A stretch of 64,000 nucleotides of DNA from Pegoplata infirma (taxonomy: Eukaryota; Arthropoda; Insecta; Diptera; Anthomyiidae), in contig OY992540.1 of NCBI GenBank assembly GCA_963921195.1, positions 11,973,136-12,037,135 on the forward strand, given 5' to 3'. The translations under genes were made by a program, and so were the position numbers. The notes beneath the pieces are model-generated. The model was not told where the DNA came from, did not search any database, and worked only from the letters and a program-made list of their open reading frames with translations. Each line of letters begins with the position of its first letter. Positions within the stretch are counted from its first letter, which is position 1. Positions 22,027 to 33,759 of the stretch are shown here, in pieces.

Positions 22027-22855
22027 AATTAAACAAGTCAATTTTGCAGTAGTTGTTATATTTTTTTAATCATTCCTTCACACTAAAAAATTTTGTTTGC
22101 TATATTTATAAAAATTTTCATAAAAGTTATGAAAGATTCATAAAAGTTAGCCAGTGATTTGTTTATTAAACTTATGAAAAATAGTAAGAAAATAAATTAA
22201 TTTGCTTATTATAAACAAATAATTTTCTCAGTATATTTGTATAATTTCAGTAGAATTTATCCGCTTTGGCAGATCACTTATGAATGCAATGAATTGCATG
22301 TGCATAGTGATGATCAGTGTTCCCAGATTAATTTTAAAACATATTCCGCTTTGATTAATTTAAATACCCAAAAAATACCTTCCTACTCCCTTTCTTGTGA
22401 TATATCCTTTAAAGTAATATTATTATATAATTTTTTTGTTTTACCCCGCCCACAAAAGGATTCTGACGAAATCAAATCACTCTATTGCTAATAATTAGGC
22501 CAACCTCTTAACATTTTATTAATCATCCAATCCTTCCTCACCAAACTTTGTCGCTAAGCCATTTGAGTTCTAATCTTTTTATCTGGCATCATTAGTGGTG
22601 ATCATTCATCAATCACTATTAATTAATTTCTTTCTTCAATCATGTGAACTTTTTTACTCTTGGCAATGATTTTATTAGAATAAAGATCAACTATCTCATA
22701 TCTTTTTAAATGTGCTGACAATAAGCTATTGAATACTAATTGAATATTTTATTAACTAACTAACCTAGGTTTACAATGAGTTAGCTATTATTTTCATTAT
22801 CAAGATTAAGTGAAAAATATTTTGTATAATTGAAAGTTAATAGGAACAAAAACAA
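22027..22855. other. Intergenic DNA downstream of gene A
   Basis: Positions 22240-22740 are less repetitive and somewhat richer in C than their surroundings. The open frame at 22237-22491 has no recognisable domain. I see no gene here. Confidence 0.4.
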
Positions 22856-22976
22856 GTAAGAATATTATAGTCGTCAAGACCGACCATATAAGGCCCTATA
22901 CCAGAGTCTTCCGGAAAAATGGGTCCCAAGTAAAAACATGAAATGATTGGAGCTATCTTTTGTTAGATCTTAATTA

Positions 22977-23463
22977 CCCAGCAAAAATTGGCATTACTAG
23001 TAATGGGTTTTGTAATCCGAAACAGATGTTAATCAGTAGTTACTTATTGAATGAAACACTAATTATTTTAACAAGGGCGTGAGACAAAAATAACTAGTGA
23101 AGAGTATGGAGATAAATAAGTAGTTACTGCCTCGGATTACAAATAAGGAGTAAAAACCCATTACCAATAAGAAGTAAAATAATTAGTTAATTAAAACATT
23201 TAAAATTTAACTTGTTTTTACTAAAACTTAAAAATTTCGTAATTTTTATTAAGTTTTTAAGTACTTTTTAAGGTAATTGAATTGTAAAGGTTAAAAACTG
23301 CAAGTGCAAGGATATATTATTACTTAGAAGTACTTTTATAATATATTACTGAAAAGTAGTTACTTTTGGGCTTAAATCAATGTTAATGGTAATGGGTACT
23401 CATTATAAATAATGTACTTGATAATGATTACTTTTCACAACTCATTACCATGTTTTTGCTGGG
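22977..23463. mobile_element. 487-bp TA-flanked MITE, copy 1 of a twin
   Basis: The termini are CCCAGCAAAAA and TTTTTGCTGGG with TA on both sides (22975-22976, 23464-23465). Subterminal GGCATTACTAGTAATGGG and TACTCATTA..TAATGATTAC blocks repeat inside. It shares nearly the whole length with the copy at 23758, with only scattered substitutions. Confidence 0.88.
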
Positions 23464-23757
23464 TAGTTATACCATTTTCTCATCATTTTTATGATTATTT
23501 TAAGTCCACGCGGGACGAAAATAATAATATTTTGTAGCCCCCCGGGGTCTAAGTGTATGACTTTTAACTCCTTCTGACATAAAAAAGGTTTAATTTGTTT
23601 AACAAAAATGCAAAAAACTGTAAAAATGGCCTTTTTATAGAGGCTTTTTAGTTCTTTAAGGGGGAACTTTTTTGCCCCTTATCCGATTTTACCCATTTCC
23701 GAACTTACCCGGCCTATGGCCATGAGACACATTCGTGCCAATTTTCAATAGTCTATA

Positions 23758-24245
23758 CCCAGCAAAAATTGGCATTACTAGTAATGGGTTTTGTAATCCG
23801 AAACAGGTGTTAATAAGTAGTTACTTATTGAATGAAACACTAATTATTTCAGCAAGGGCGTGAGACAAAAATAACTAGTGAAGAGTATGGAGATAAATAA
23901 GTAGTTACTGCCTCGGATTACAAATAAGGAGTAAAAACCCATTACCAATAAGAAGTAAAATAATTAGTTAATTAAAACTTTTAAAATTAAACTTGTTTTT
24001 ACTAAAACTTAAAAATTCCGTAATTTTTATTAAGTTTTTAAGTTCTTTTTAAGTTAATTGAATTGTAAAGGTTAAAAACTGCAAGTGCAAGAATATATAT
24101 TATTACTTAGAGGTGCTTTCATAACATATTACTGAGAAGTAGTTACTATTGGGCTTAAAATAATGTTAATGGTAATGGGTACTCATTATAAATAATGTAA
24201 TTGGTAATGATTACTTTCACAACTCATTACCATGTTTTTGCTGGG
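23758..24245. mobile_element. 488-bp TA-flanked MITE, copy 2 of a twin
   Basis: The termini are identical to those of copy 1, with TA at 23756-23757 and 24246-24247 and the same orientation. Both copies sit in one host repeat, the AACAAGTAAGAA..TATAGTCGGTCAAGACC type beginning about 22852, whose uninterrupted relative is at 41197-42010. A partial inverted copy lies at about 25495-25660. Confidence 0.88.
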
Positions 24246-24247
24246 TA

Positions 24248-24745
24248 GTGTTGAAAAAACACACATACCGAATTTAACTGGAATTGGCTTATTTTTATGG
24301 TCTACTGGACCGATTTTACTGAATATCGGTCAAAACAAACGGTATTTCGTTTACGAGATATTCGCTGTTAAAAAGTCAAAAAACAAATTATGTTACATAT
24401 TCTTACGTAGCTTCCAAAAAATAGAACTTGATATCATATGAATTGGACCTCCTGATTCCAAAAACTGCAATCTAAATTGTTCAAGCATGTTTCGTTTTCG
24501 AGACATTCGCCTTCGAGATATTCGCGTGAAAAAAAAAAATCTTAAACGTCAATATCTCGAATACAAAACATGGTAGAAAAATTTGAATTTTTCTACCATG
24601 TTTTGCTATTTTGCTATTTTTTTTTTACTTTTTAACAGGGAATATCTAAAAAACAGTATACCGTTTATTTTGACAGATATTCAGTAAAATCGGTCTACTG
24701 GCAAAAAAACAAGCCAATTCCACTAAAATTCCGTATATGTATTTC
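24248..24745. repeat. Imperfect palindrome, ~0.5 kb
   Basis: GGAATTGGCTTATTTTTATG, TCTACTGGACCGATTTTACT and GAATATCGGTCA at about 24281-24331 are mirrored by GACAGATATTCAGTAAAATC, GGTCTACTGG and AAGCCAATTCC at about 24671-24723. The centre carries ATGGTAGAAAAATT / AATTTTTCTACCAT at about 24569-24600. It has no coding capacity. Confidence 0.6.
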
Positions 24746-25037
24746 GAAGAGCAAAATTAAATTAGAAGAGCAAAATCTATGAGAATCAGTTGGATATTTC
24801 ACTGGCAGGATTTTGTTGTCGAACAGTGCTGGGATTTTCGTGTAAACGCTTTTTTAAGAGGAATGAAATAGTGACACGATTTTTCGTGATTCGCGTGATT
24901 CACGCGTGAGTGACATTTATTTTATCTCACATCATCGTGAGTGCGCGTGATTAGAAAAATTGTTTTCGTGCGTGAATAATTTTTGTTCGGTGAGTTTGCG
25001 TGATTGTTTTGTGATGTTTGAAACAGAAAACAAGTAC

Positions 25038-27795
25038 AACAAGTAGAAAAGTTAAATTCGACTTGGCCGAATCTATAAATAGCCTCCACAATGCCCTTTT
25101 TAGGTGATGTAGTAAATCTTTTTTTGATTAGAAATATTAAAAAAAAAAAAAAATTTATTAAATTATCAGCGCTCTAAAGAGATGTGAATTCAGAACATCC
25201 GCTTATTCGGTGTATCCAACTAGCGCTCTAAAGTGTGGCATCGCCTTAGAGAATCATGCATGAATTCAGCAGGTTCGGATGCGCTCCTTGACTCGAGTTT
25301 CCTTTCCAAAAGCTGCTGCCAGTTCAGCAAAATTTCTACTGGGATGTTATACTTCTTAGGTAAAATATTTCTTTGCCCTTGCATTTTTTAAACTTAACAA
25401 TTCAATAAACTCAAAAATTACTTAAAAACTTAAAAAAAATTAGGCAATTTTTAATTTTTATTAAAAACAAGTTCAATTTTAATTGTAAAATTACTCACAT
25501 TTTGTTACTAATTATTTTACTTCTTATTGGTAATGGATTTTTACTCTTTATTAGTAATCCGAGGCAGTAACTACTTATTTATTTCCATACTCTTCACTAC
25601 TTATTTTGTCTCACGCCCTTGTTAAAATAATTTCGGATTACAAAACCCATTGGGTTTTGTATCTTGCTTATTTAAGAAGTAATTCGCAATTTAAAAATCT
25701 AGCATAAAAAATGATCTGGGGTTATGGAGGGGTAATAATGGCAAAAATGTGATCCATTTTGTTCTATCTTGACTAGTTTTTGAGATATAACCAAAATACG
25801 AAATAAACGTATTTTTGCTTGTATCTTGTTTATTTAGGAAGTTATTTGCAATTTAAAAATCTATCAAATGGAGGGGTAACAATGGCAATGGCAAATTAAC
25901 GTATTTTTGCTGGTATCTTGCTTATTTAAGAAGTTATTTGCAATTTAAAAATCTAGCAAAGAAAAAATTGATTTGTGATCGCTAAAGGCGCTATAAAGGG
26001 ATAATAATGGCAAAAATGTCCTCCATTTTCTTCCATCTCGACTAGTTTTTGAGATATAACCAAAATACAATATATCGAGGGCCTATATTCAAAACCCTCT
26101 ATCTTCCATTTTCACGAAAATGACTTTTTGATGGCAAAATATTCAGTAAAACGGCCCTCATATATGGTGTAAAGTTCAGAACAAAAATATTTTTTTTTGC
26201 TATTTTATTTGCATTTTTGGTTTTCTCTATCTCTTACACAATTAATTTTTCTGAATGCAAAACCCCCTATCTTTTAAAATAATTAATTTATAAATATTTT
26301 TTTTGAATAATTTCATCATGTATTACATGTTTTCATACTAATTTTTGCATGCTGAACATAAATTTGTCAACAAAATTCCAGAATAACGATTTTGGTCCAG
26401 TGATGCTAATTTTTTCTCAAAATTCTTGTTTGAATTTTTTGAAAAAATACCGCTCAAAATTTAGATGTCTTGTGTACATTATGAAACAAAAATTTTAATC
26501 TTAAAAATCGCGATGCTGATCAGCATCTGTGGCCCAAAATCGCGTTTTAGTTATTTACTATTTTTTACATAACATACTCAACAGTTTGTCATCTTTAAAG
26601 ATGAATTTGGTAAAAAAATATTTTTTGTCTCAAAAATCAGCACCTGTGGACCAAAACCGCGATTTCGGAATTCTTTATAAGCAGTTATCATTAATTAATT
26701 ACGTTAAAAATTTACCGATGTCATAAATGAAATCATAATAATTCATTTTTATTAATATGCAAAACCCTCTATCTGATCATTTTCATTTATGTACTTGATA
26801 TTTTTGAGAAACAAAATCCTCTATCTTTCATAATATCCGCAATAGTGCAAAATTTTAAAAACGAATTATACGTGAGATTCAGTAGTTGATACTCTAACAA
26901 TACGCGAAATAAACTGTTTTTTGGCTCTCCTGAAAAGTTGTGTTTTTTAAGATAGAGGGTTTTGAATATAGGTCCTCGATATAAAAAAAAAAATTACCAA
27001 AAAAAAAAAATTTTTTATACCCTCCACTCTAGTGATAGAGGGTATATATAAGTTTGTTATTCCGTGTGTATCACCTCGAAATATTGGTCTAGGACCCCAT
27101 AAAGTATATATATTCATGATCCTCGATCGATTCTAAGTCGATCTAACGATGTCCGTCCGTCCGTCTGTCTGTCCGTCTGTAAAAAACACGCTAACTTTTG
27201 AAAGACTTTACGGAGGCTTCTAAAGTTTGGCATATATGTTGGACATTTACCTGATCAGGTTGGTATTGCAATCCAGCGAAATCGGTCCAGTGGTTCAAAA
27301 GTTATAAGCAAAAATATTGAATTTCGGCAAGGGTTTTTCTGGAATTTACGAGATAAAAAACACGCTAACTTTTGAAAGGCAATTCTGAGGATGTTGAAGC
27401 TTGGCATATATATTTGTCGTTCGCCTGGCCTGGTTCGCATTAAATTTCAGCCACATCGGTTCAGTGGTTCAAAAGTTATTAGCAAAACCGTGAATTTCAG
27501 ATTAGTTTCACCTTAAATTCACGTGTTGAAAACCCGTTAAACATGTTTTAAAAACAATTGTAAGTCACAAAAATATTTTACAACGTATTTTTGTCTCTCA
27601 AAAATATTTTTACACTAAAAAAAAATACACTCGAAAAAAATTTTACACTCAAAAAAAATTTAGTAAATTAAAAAAAAAAAAAAAATATTTCTAATCAAAA
27701 ATTTTATTTTTTTGAAAATTTACTATCACCTAAAAAGGGCATTGTGGACGGTATTCATAGATTCGGCCAAGTCGAATTTAACTTTTCTACTTGTT
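25038..27795. mobile_element. 2.8 kb element with ~100-bp inverted ends (AACAAGTAGAAAAG)
   Basis: AACAAGTAGAAAAGTTAAAT, TTCGACTTGGCCGAA and CACAATGCCCTTTTTAGGTG at the left are mirrored at 27735-27795. Inside lie tandem segments with ATTTGCAATTTAAAAATCTA (25690-25990), an inverted pair of CTATATTCAAAACCCTC (26083 and 26949), the palindrome remnant at 26385-26675, and a segment with GATGTCCGTCCGTCC (27147). No transposase is recognisable. The nested parts suggest several successive insertions. Confidence 0.6.
26072..26983. repeat. Foldback element within the 25038 element
   Basis: TATATCGAGGGCCTATATTC with AAAACCCTCTATCTT at 26073-26107 is mirrored by AAGATAGAGGGTTTT with GAATATAGGTCCTCGATATA at 26949-26983. 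AAACCCTCTATCT-type phrases also recur internally near 26265, 26762 and 26817. No gene is present. Confidence 0.6.
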
Positions 27796-27796
27796 T

Positions 27797-28855
27797 TTTA
27801 ATAAAAATAATTTTAAAAATTTTTTTTTAACCTGTCATGGAAATAAAATAAATTTTTTTTTTGATTTTGCATGAAAAAATCAGTAACGTGCCGTGATTGT
27901 TTTGTTTAAGTTCTTAATGAGTTATTATTGTTTCTATATGATGTATGTTTTCTGCAACTGTTCTCTAAAATAACCCAACAGACAATTTTAAGCACTTTTT
28001 ATGAAAGTTAACATTGTAAAAGCTTTCTAAAAGTTCAGTGCTGTTAATAATATTTTGAGTTTAAAATAATTACTTTGTGTTAAAATAATGTAGGTAAAAG
28101 CAGTTAAAATTAATTAATTACGTATGCGTAAAAGGCAATAAACCCCGAACTTGTATTATAATTAATCAAATTTTTATTGTAACAAATAATATAACAATTA
28201 TCATGAACAGTATTCGGTTAACGAATATTACGTTTGTATTTGTCAATGAAAAGTACGAATAATAATGCTGGATAAAAAAAAATTCCGGTTTAATGACGTT
28301 CACTTTGGTTTTATATTAACAAACGTAAAAAACGAAATTGATTTGTTTATGTTTATTTATTTTATAAACAATAAACGTAACGAATAATTAAAAATAAATA
28401 CCGACATATTTACCGATGTAAACAAATTAAAGTCGGAATTAAGCAGATGTTTTTTAATATTTTGTATTGTACAATTTGCAAATATTTTTTTGTCTATAAA
28501 TAGTGAAGGACGTTTAAAACGATTTTTTGTTAAAAGTCACGCGTGAAAGGTTGGAAAAAATTTAATTTACACACGACATTTTTTAACCCTTTTCTTTTAC
28601 CTTAAACTTGGAAAAAAATAATTACCAAAAATCCTTGAGCAAATTTGCACGTTGACGTCAAGGGTTTTCTAAGTTCTTTGTAATTTTATTGCAATTATTC
28701 TTCTGATTATTTAAGTAAAGAATCTTATCATTGTATGGGTCCTTAAGATTAATAAATTTACAGACATATTTATCTTATATTATTATTTGTTTTAAATAAA
28801 TTGTTTAAAACATTTCACTATATGTATGTATGTGTTTTTTGTGTAAGGGTATTCA
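27797..28855. other. AT-rich DNA without a recognised gene
   Basis: The region contains ACGAATATTACG / CGTAACGAATAA-like short repeats (28205-28400) but no gene, clear inverted ends or array. Confidence 0.35.
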
Positions 28856-28875
28856 GTCGGTTAAACATTAATCGG

Positions 28876-29450
28876 TTAAACGTTTTATTTTAGAAAAAGT
28901 ACTTTTTTTAGAAAAAGTACCTTTTTTAGAAAAAAGTAATTTTTTAGAAAAAAATATTTTTTTTTTAGAAAAAAGTACTTTTTTAGAAAAAGTACCTTTT
29001 TTTTAGAAAAAAATACTTTTTTTTAGAAAAAGTACTTTTTTTTTAAAAATATACCTTTTTTAGAACAAAGTACTTTTTTTCTAATAAAAGTAGTAAAAAA
29101 TTTACTTTTTAAAAAAGTACTTTTTTGTCTAAAAAGTAAATTTTTTTCTAAAAATTACTTAATTTTTTTAAAAAAAGTACTATATTTTCTTAAATAATAC
29201 TTTTTAGGAAAAAAAGTACAATTTTTCTAAATAAGTACTTTTTTCCTGAAAAGTACGTTTTTGTCTTAAAAGTGCAATAGTACTTTCTAAAATAGTACTA
29301 TTTTACAAAAAAAAAACGCTACTTTTTCTAAAAAAAACACTTTCTCTCTAAAAAAGTATTTTTTTTTTCTATTTTTCCTAAAAGAGCACTATTTTTTCGA
29401 AAAAAATACTATTTTTTTTAAGAAAGTACTATTTTTTAGTATAAAATTCA
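28876..29450. repeat. Simple tandem repeat of TTTTTTAGAAAAAGTAC type
   Basis: A unit of about 16-18 bp, variants of TTTTTTAGAAAAAGTAC, is repeated from 28880 to about 29090. It then continues in the inverted sense (GTACTTTTTTCTAAA) to about 29430. This makes another inverted minisatellite, like the 21-bp arrays but with a different unit. Beyond it, 29520-29615 carries ACCCGGGTATTTACCC repeats. Confidence 0.65.
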
Positions 29451-29589
29451 TTAAATTTTGCTGCAAAATGTTTTTGTTCACCAAATTTTCTACAACATAG
29501 TTTAAACCCACCTTTTTGAAAAATACCCGGGTATTTACCCATTTCTATCCAATTTACCTATTTTACCGGGTATTTACCATTTGGGTATT

Positions 29590-30362
29590 TACCCTTTGCC
29601 TATCTCTAGATATTCTCCCATAGAGTTGCTTCAAAAAAATCTGGTAATTTTTAGGAATTTGACGAAATTGTCGATCGTAATGGGCCAAAATAGTTTTCTT
29701 TTACACTTTCTCTCTCCTAAAATAACACAGTGATACAAAATCGAACTTTCGGAATCGGAATGGGATGAAACCAAAAGCAAATGAAAGCTGACGTTTTCCA
29801 TAACAAAACCCACAAGGCCTTTTTTTAGGTCAGAGCTAGATTTTATTTTACACGCATTTAAAGTTGGTGATTTTAAAGCATTTAAAGTTTGTGTGTACTA
29901 AACATATCCTACTTTAAAGGCCCCTGGTTGTGCCCTTATTGAACATGTAGGGTCCAGTTTCTAAACTTAAGCTGAAAATTACTTTAGCTATGACTGGTAT
30001 GAATTTTGCTGCAATCGGTCCAGTACCTATTTACTGAATAGCCAAATTATTCAAATAAACCACAAAACACCGTTGCGTATGATTGTTATTTAAAGGCAAT
30101 TATTAACATAAAACACTGGACACCGTTGCGTATGATTGTTATTTAAAGGCAATTACAATATTAATCATTCGCCACTAATACAATTTTCAAGCATTTATTA
30201 TTATAATTATAATAAAAGTGCACTAACTTTAAATGCGTGTAAAAAAAAATCTAGCTGTGAACTGGAAAAAAGCCTTGAGGGGTTTGTTATGGAATATGTC
30301 ATCTTTCATTTGCTTTTGGTTTCATCCCATTCCGATTTTGGGTGTTGCACAGTGTAATTGGT
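29590..30362. repeat. Foldback repeat with mirrored ~100-bp blocks
   Basis: GATGAAACCAAAAGCAAATG at about 29763 and ACACGCATTTAAAG at about 29851 are mirrored by CATTTGCTTTTGGTTTCATC at about 30308 and CTTTAAATGCGTGT at about 30227. A direct repeat of CACCGTTGCGTATGATTGTT lies at about 30069 and 30120. The open frames on the two arms are copies of one another and not genes. Confidence 0.55.
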
Positions 30363-30399
30363 CATAGAAACTTTACGGGGACAAAAAGGCATAAAATAA

Positions 30400-30900
30400 C
30401 ACTGAAAAAAACCTTGTTAAATTACTAGAAAAATTCCCGTAATCCCATCTTACCAATATTTAACAGTTTTCCTTGTTTTTTAACAAAAAATTTTCAATCG
30501 AAATTTAAATTATTCTTTGTAAATTTTACAATTTTTTTCATAAATGTACAAATTTTCAAGGTAATTTTACAAAAAATATCTAATTAAGTCACGAGAATTC
30601 CTTGTAAGTATAATCGAACTAAAAAATTGTAAATTTACTAAAAAAAACTTGTAAAATTACAAAAAAGCAAGTATTTTTTACTAGAAATTCTCGTAAAATA
30701 GGAGGTAGCACAAAATCTAGTAAAATCAGGAGTCCTTGTAATTTTTATTGCTTCAAAAGAGTTGTAAATTTTATTGGTAAACAGCTTGTAAATACTTTGT
30801 AATTTTACAGTCTTTTTACCAATAAAATTGTAATTTTTACTAGGAACTCTCGTAAAATAGGAGGTAACACAAAATTATTTTACGAGGCTTTTTCTATTAA
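30400..30900. repeat. Copy of the CTCGTAAAATAGGAGGTA repeat
   Basis: It starts ACACTGAAAAAAACCTTG and contains two CTCGTAAAATAGGAGGTA blocks and TTGTAAATTTAC blocks shared with 10440-10860. It looks like a non-autonomous element, but I could not set both ends. Confidence 0.45.
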
Positions 30901-30965
30901 GTTGGCCGACTCCTTGACCCTCGCGGTATATGTTTACAAGATCATTTTGTTCTGCTATGTGCTCT

Positions 30966-31490
30966 AGGGGTGGGATAGTATATTTTCAGCCCTTAGAGTG
31001 GTCCCCATAATTTTTTTTTTGACTGACTCCTAATTTTGTTCAACCCTAATATTTCTCCAAACAAACCTTAATGGGGTCCCCATACATTGTTCTTATTTTT
31101 ATAATTTTTTTAATGAAATCAGCTCTTAACGCTCCCATGATGTCTGACGAAAAACAAAAAAAAAAAAAAAATGGTGGATGGGAAGGAAAATCAATTTGTG
31201 GTGTTTCTGAAATTGAAATCGGTGCCAAAGGTTTTTGGACCAAATGATAACGTTTTTTTTAGCAGCAAGATTTTAAAACTCTGAAACCGCTTATTTTATC
31301 AGGTTCGTAAAAAAAGTGCATTAGCCAAAAAATGGGGGAGGTTGGATAGCATTTAGGGGTTGCTCAGAGGGATGAAATTTGGGCCTGAAATTCGCAAAAA
31401 TCCTCATAACTCCCCTGGAGTTGTTCTTAGAGGGGTCTAAAAAATTGTTCCCTCCGAATATTATCCTCAAACATACCTAAGCCGTACAAG
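30966..31490. mobile_element. Deleted copy of the 1444-5669 transposon family
   Basis: TAGGGGTGGGATAGT at about 30966 equals the terminus of the large foldback element. Later blocks match the arm of that element: CGCTTATTTTATCAGGTTCG, CCAAAAAATGGGGGAGG and CTCCCCTGGAGTTG. The order is scrambled relative to the full copy, with a rearranged end. No coding sequence remains. Confidence 0.55.
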
Positions 31491-32050
31491 CTTAAATTCG
31501 TACGATTAATCTATAAAAACTCGAATATAAATAATTGAATACCCTAACACATAGTATATATGTTTTGTAATTGTATAAGTTTCAATATATATCACCTCTT
31601 ATACAAATTGTTCAAAATTTTTAGCCAACTTTAAAAGCTTTGAGTCTAACTTGAGTTCTTGACGTGTGCGGTGGTGTTTAAATTCGAAAAATAAAACGGC
31701 ACGTTCAATTCAAAATCGAAAAGTGTATATTAAAAAAAAATTGTTTTTCTAAAAAAATTATGATAATTGTTATAACTAAACTAATTAAAAACTAGATTAA
31801 ATTTATAAAAGTTATTAAAAATCACGTTTTATTACGAGTTTAAAATATTTATAATGTAAAAATATTTTTGAAAAAATGTTAGCCCGATAAAAAAAAAAAC
31901 AACTGATGGAATTTTTTATTTTTATGGAATTTTTTCAGTTGTTCTAACTGTCATATTCAGTTGATATTTGAGTTGAGTTAAGGGGGTTATACAAGCCTAA
32001 AATAAGGAAATTTTTAACGTACCCTGAAAAAGAAAAGTTAAGAGAAAGTT
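31491..32050. other. AT-rich DNA without a recognised gene
   Basis: I see only A/T runs and a short inverted pair around 31910-31935 (AATTTTTTATTTTTATGGAATTTTTT region). No gene is supported. Confidence 0.35.
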
Positions 32051-32075
32051 AAAAAAAAGAATAAAAAGTGCTTGT

Positions 32076-33530
32076 TCAGAATTTCTTATTGTTAGTGGCT
32101 TTTACAATCTTAAGAAAATCAGATAAGGGAAGTCCATTGACCATGTCCATTGACAGAATATCAGAACTCATTAACCGCAGTCTAGCCCTTGAAAACGATG
32201 GACAACAACAGAAGTAGTGTTCTGTTGTATCCTCATCCTCAAGACAAGCAGCATATAAGGGATCTGATAAGACACCTTATCTCAGAAGGTCTGCGACAGT
32301 CTATTATACTGAGTCTGAGTGCACTCAAAAAATTATGTTAGTAAAATCAACTGAAAATGTCAGTTAAAATAACTACTTCGTAAGTTGTTTTGGGGTCAAC
32401 TACTTTTTCAGTTAAATCAACTAACAATGTCAGTTATTTTAACTGAAAAAAAACAACTGACTTATGTAGTAAAAATTACTGACATTTGTAGTCAAAACAA
32501 CTAACATGTAGTAAAAATAAACAATATACATATAATTTTTTTTTTTCCAAAAATTTTCAAAAAAAAAATTTTGGACCAAATTTTTTCCGTTTTTTTTTTT
32601 TTTTTTTAAAAAAGTTGTGAAAAATAATAAAAACGAAAATTATTTTTTTTTTTTTTGGAAAAAACTTTGAAAATTTTTCAGAAATAAATAAATTAAAATT
32701 AACTACTTTAAATAACTGTTACTACATTACAATACTTTTTTGTTAGTTATTCAAAATAACGACATAAAATAACTAACAGAAATAGTTGTTTAATATATTT
32801 CATACAAAAACAACTGACTTCGTAGTTGAAAACAACTAAGTACTGTAAAATATACAAACAACTAACATGTAGTAACTTACATAGTTTTCTGAGTGTAGAT
32901 AATTAGCCACTTTCTTGTCTGATCTAATCACAAAACTTTTGGTATTCTTGCATGCCAACTCATTTGACCATCTTTTCGAGAAAATTGATTTCATATAAGA
33001 GTTGATTCAACGCATCATCCATTTCAAGCAGTTACCAATCTGAGATTCCGGATTGTAAGTAATTGTATCGGAGCCAACATTTGCCAAAGAGTCGGCAATC
33101 TCGTTTCCTCGTACTCCTCTATGACCCGGAATCCACAGAAGACTGCCCCATTTCCACATGAGACCTCATTGAGTCTGCGTCTACACTCCGAGGCAATTTG
33201 AGATGAAGTTACTGGAGATACAAGTGCAGTGAGTGCAGCCTGGCAGTCACCGCAGATACTGATTCTCCTATCCCTCCATCTGTTCTCACTTATCCAGGTG
33301 GCCATGTCCAAAATAGCAATAACTTCAGTCTGAAGTACTGTAGCCATTTTATTATTATTATTATTTCTTTATTAGTCAATGGAACATATCAATATAGTAC
33401 TTGGTCGAACCGTCCAAACACAAACCAGACCCAGAGCCATTTAAGGTACTGGATCCATCCGTGTAGAAAGTAGATCTACTGGGTTGCTCCAGTCTTTCTC
33501 TCTTCGTTACGAAATATTACAGTAAACTTT
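32076..33530 (-). pseudogene. LINE remnant: RNase H domain and C-terminal end of ORF2
   Basis: On the - strand the order is as follows. Near 33463 comes a TDGSST motif (first RNase H aspartate). Then comes LQTEVIAILDMATWI (second acidic residue), and ICGDCQAALTAL, where one would expect the Asp of the third motif in 'SDSQAA'. Around 33128-33060 is GHRGVRGNEIADSLAN, the fourth motif with catalytic His and Asp. Past an inserted MITE follows a Cys/His-rich tail (EDTTEHYFCCCPSFSRARLR) ending at TGA 32076-32078. This order is typical of RNase H-bearing I/R1/Loa-type LINEs. A stop, an AT-triplet insertion at about 33348-33370 and a frameshift at about 33120 show it is dead. Confidence 0.75.
32322..32895. 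mobile_element. 574-bp MITE (CACTCAAAAAATTATG family) inside the LINE remnant
   Basis: It has the same ends and interior as the copy at 5675-6249. The right flank is TA; the left flank is TG, probably a mutated TA. It interrupts the LINE between its RNase H and C-terminal parts, so it arrived after the LINE. Confidence 0.8.
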
Positions 33531-33759
33531 CAAAGACATCGACCAAAGTTCCGATAGCCTGGTGAACAAACGATCATGTCTCACATTGTAAAAATAAAAA
33601 AAAATAAAAAAAACTAAACCAAAACCGCATAAAAAAATATTTAAATAAAAAAAAGGAACTAAAAACAATTAATTTATTTTAAAACATCACATTTTACACA
33701 AACAAGAAAGACATATCGTTAAATTAAAAACTCAAATAGGTTTAAAATTTGGAAAATTA

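Noticed and set aside
22237..22491. 84-residue open frame after gene A
   Set aside because: No domain or homologue that I recognise. The surrounding sequence looks intergenic.
29631..30357. Matching short frames (FHLLLVSSHSD) on opposite strands
   Set aside because: They are the two arms of a foldback repeat. No longer coding context exists.
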